This document shows, in pieces, positions 5,875-6,652 of a DNA stretch of 6,652 nt. Both the position numbers and the translations under genes were made by a program. This DNA is from Phycisphaerae bacterium (GTDB taxonomy: Bacteria; Planctomycetota; Phycisphaerae; Sedimentisphaerales; Anaerohalosphaeraceae), in NCBI GenBank assembly GCA_021736615.1, contig JAIPFN010000041.1:1-6652 (forward strand). Direction: 5' to 3'. The notes under the pieces were generated by a model. The model made no database searches, was not told the DNA's origin, and worked only from the letters and a program-made list of their open reading frames with translations. Within the stretch, counting starts at the first letter, position 1; each line of letters opens with the position of its first letter.

Positions 5875-5881
5875 TAGTAAG

Positions 5882-5885
5882 CCTC
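5882..5885 (-). promoter_or_regulatory. larB ribosome binding site at the foot of a hairpin
   Basis: The minus strand reads GAGG, then 7 bases, then ATG. Two of the four bases (5884-5885) are also the outer base pairs of the hairpin at 5884-5898, so folding could partly mask the site. Confidence 0.6.
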
Positions 5886-5955
5886 GGCCAAAGGCCGATT
5901 CCTCAATTCGTAATTCGTAATTCGTAATTCCAAACTGACCGACAGGTCAGTTTGG
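5883..5955. repeat. Composite intergenic repeat, copy 2: hairpin, AATTCGT array, CAAACTGACC hairpin
   Basis: TCGGCC (5884-5889), loop AAA, GGCCGA (5893-5898) is followed by TTCCTC and 3.7 copies of the 7-bp unit AATTCGT (5905-5930). The array runs into a perfect 11-bp hairpin: CCAAACTGACC (5930-5940), loop GACA, GGTCAGTTTGG (5945-5955). The second hairpin begins one base after the tsaD stop codon. Without a T-run on the minus strand it is not a classic intrinsic terminator, though it could stabilise the tsaD transcript end. Confidence 0.85.
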
Positions 5956-5956
5956 C

Positions 5957-6652
5957 TCAGGATCGCGCCGATGGTTCAAGCGACATATCCGCAAACATTC
6001 CCGCCTCATATTTATAGTATGCAAGCGACGCGATCATAACCGCATTATCGGTACAAAGGTTTCTCGGAGCCGTCAGCAGTTTAAGCCTTTCGCTTTCGCA
6101 CATCTTTTCCAGTGCCGCCCGGAACGTTGAATTCGCCGCAACCCCGCCGCCAAGCAGAACAGTTTTCGCCTTGATCTTTTTCGCCGCCCGCTGCGTTTTT
6201 TTTACCAGCACTTCGACCACCGCCGCCTGGAAAGACGCCGCGATGTCAGCCACTTCCTGCTCGCTCATCGAACCCGCCCGGTTTTCACCCTTCATATCCT
6301 GTCCCTGGCAGTGATACAGAACTGCCGTCTTTATCCCGCTAAACGAAAAGTCCAGCGAATCCTTATCAAGCATAGAGCGCGGAAAACGCACCGCTTTAGG
6401 ATTGCCGTTTTTCGCCGCCTTTTCAATGCTCGGCCCGCCCGGGTAGGGCAGTCCAAGAATTTTCGCGACCTTATCGAACGCCTCACCCGCCGCATCGTCA
6501 ATCGTCGACCCCATAAGCTTAAGCTCCAGCGCAGACTCGCAGTCAAACAAACTCGTATGCCCGCCCGACACCACCATCGCCACAGCCGGAAGTTCCACAT
6601 TTTCCTCGGCAAGCATCGCCGCCTGCAGGTGTGCATGAATATGATTGATCGC
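5957..6652 (-). CDS. tsaD: tRNA N6-adenosine threonylcarbamoyltransferase TsaD (5' end beyond window)
   Basis: TsaD transfers threonylcarbamoyl from TC-AMP to A37 of tRNAs reading ANN codons, working with TsaB and TsaE in the cytoplasm. The window shows the C-terminal 231 residues; the family is usually about 335-350 long, so roughly 105-115 N-terminal residues lie beyond position 6652. The visible part opens with INHIHAHLQAA, holding the metal ligands H-x3-H, then VSGGHTSL (nucleotide loop), DDAAGEAFDKVAKILGLPYP with GGPSIEKA, DFSFSGIKTAVLYH, ADIAASFQAAV, LLGGGVAANS and CTDNAVMIAS, where the Asp is another metal ligand. All expected residues are present and the frame is intact. An internal ATG at 6616 is not the start. 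larB follows after 82 bases, possibly on the same transcript. Confidence 0.96.
   Translation of the reverse strand, partial: AINHIHAHLQAAMLAEENVELPAVAMVVSGGHTSLFDCESALELKLMGSTIDDAAGEAFDKVAKILGLPYPGGPSIEKAAKNGNPKAVRFPRSMLDKDSLDFSFSGIKTAVLYHCQGQDMKGENRAGSMSEQEVADIAASFQAAVVEVLVKKTQRAAKKIKAKTVLLGGGVAANSTFRAALEKMCESERLKLLTAPRNLCTDNAVMIASLAYYKYEAGMFADMSLEPSARS

Noticed and set aside
5905..5930. CRISPR-like array (AATTCGT repeats)
   Set aside because: Units are 7 bp with no spacers; this is a simple tandem array.

Overview
The window carries seven protein-coding genes in two blocks that converge near position 3125. All seven read as ordinary chromosomal genes. No transposase, integrase, phage gene, CRISPR array, rRNA or tRNA was seen. 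The organism is probably a bacterium of the Planctomycetota, perhaps of the Phycisphaerae/Sedimentisphaerales type. That is an inference from gene style: moderate GC, a small single-span membrane protein with a 'DRYTGEVW' type motif, weak or variable ribosome binding sites, and intergenic space filled with hairpins and short A/T-rich tandem arrays. No marker gene here proves it.

Left block, plus strand. A secreted, basic, Pro/Arg-rich coiled-coil protein of unknown function (46-582) ends in a strong intrinsic terminator (602-640). A gene-free stretch of about 590 bases follows. It holds two adjacent perfect hairpins (820-866), a composite repeat (998-1063) and a good sigma70-like promoter (1088-1116) with a palindrome in its spacer. 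That promoter should drive a two-gene operon: a molybdate/tungstate/sulfate-type ABC permease (1174-2040) and its ATPase with a TOBE-like C-terminus (2037-3125), overlapping by ATGA. No substrate-binding protein gene is present in the window. The ATPase has unusual replacements in its signature motif and D-loop.

Right block, minus strand, read from the right edge: tsaD (tRNA t6A synthesis, cut by the window edge), larB (nickel-pincer cofactor synthesis), nnrD (ADP/ATP-dependent NAD(P)H-hydrate dehydratase), a 91-residue single-span membrane protein, and a 179-residue single-HKD phospholipase D-like protein with a C-terminal Cys cluster. LarB consumes nicotinic acid adenine dinucleotide and NnrD repairs damaged NAD(P)H, so these two neighbours share a link to nicotinamide-dinucleotide chemistry. 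The last gene ends at 3126, one base after the ABC ATPase stop, so the two blocks meet without a spacer.

The most distinctive non-coding signal is a composite repeat found twice (998-1063 and 5883-5955). Each copy has a CGGC/GCCG hairpin, a 7-bp-period A/T-rich tandem array, and then CAAACTG(G/A)CC. The heptamer CAAACTG recurs in other intergenic spots as well. In the second copy the hairpin overlaps the larB Shine-Dalgarno sequence. I did not find a convincing new multi-gene system. The points most worth a second look are the repeat family, the altered ABC ATPase motifs and the larB-nnrD pairing.
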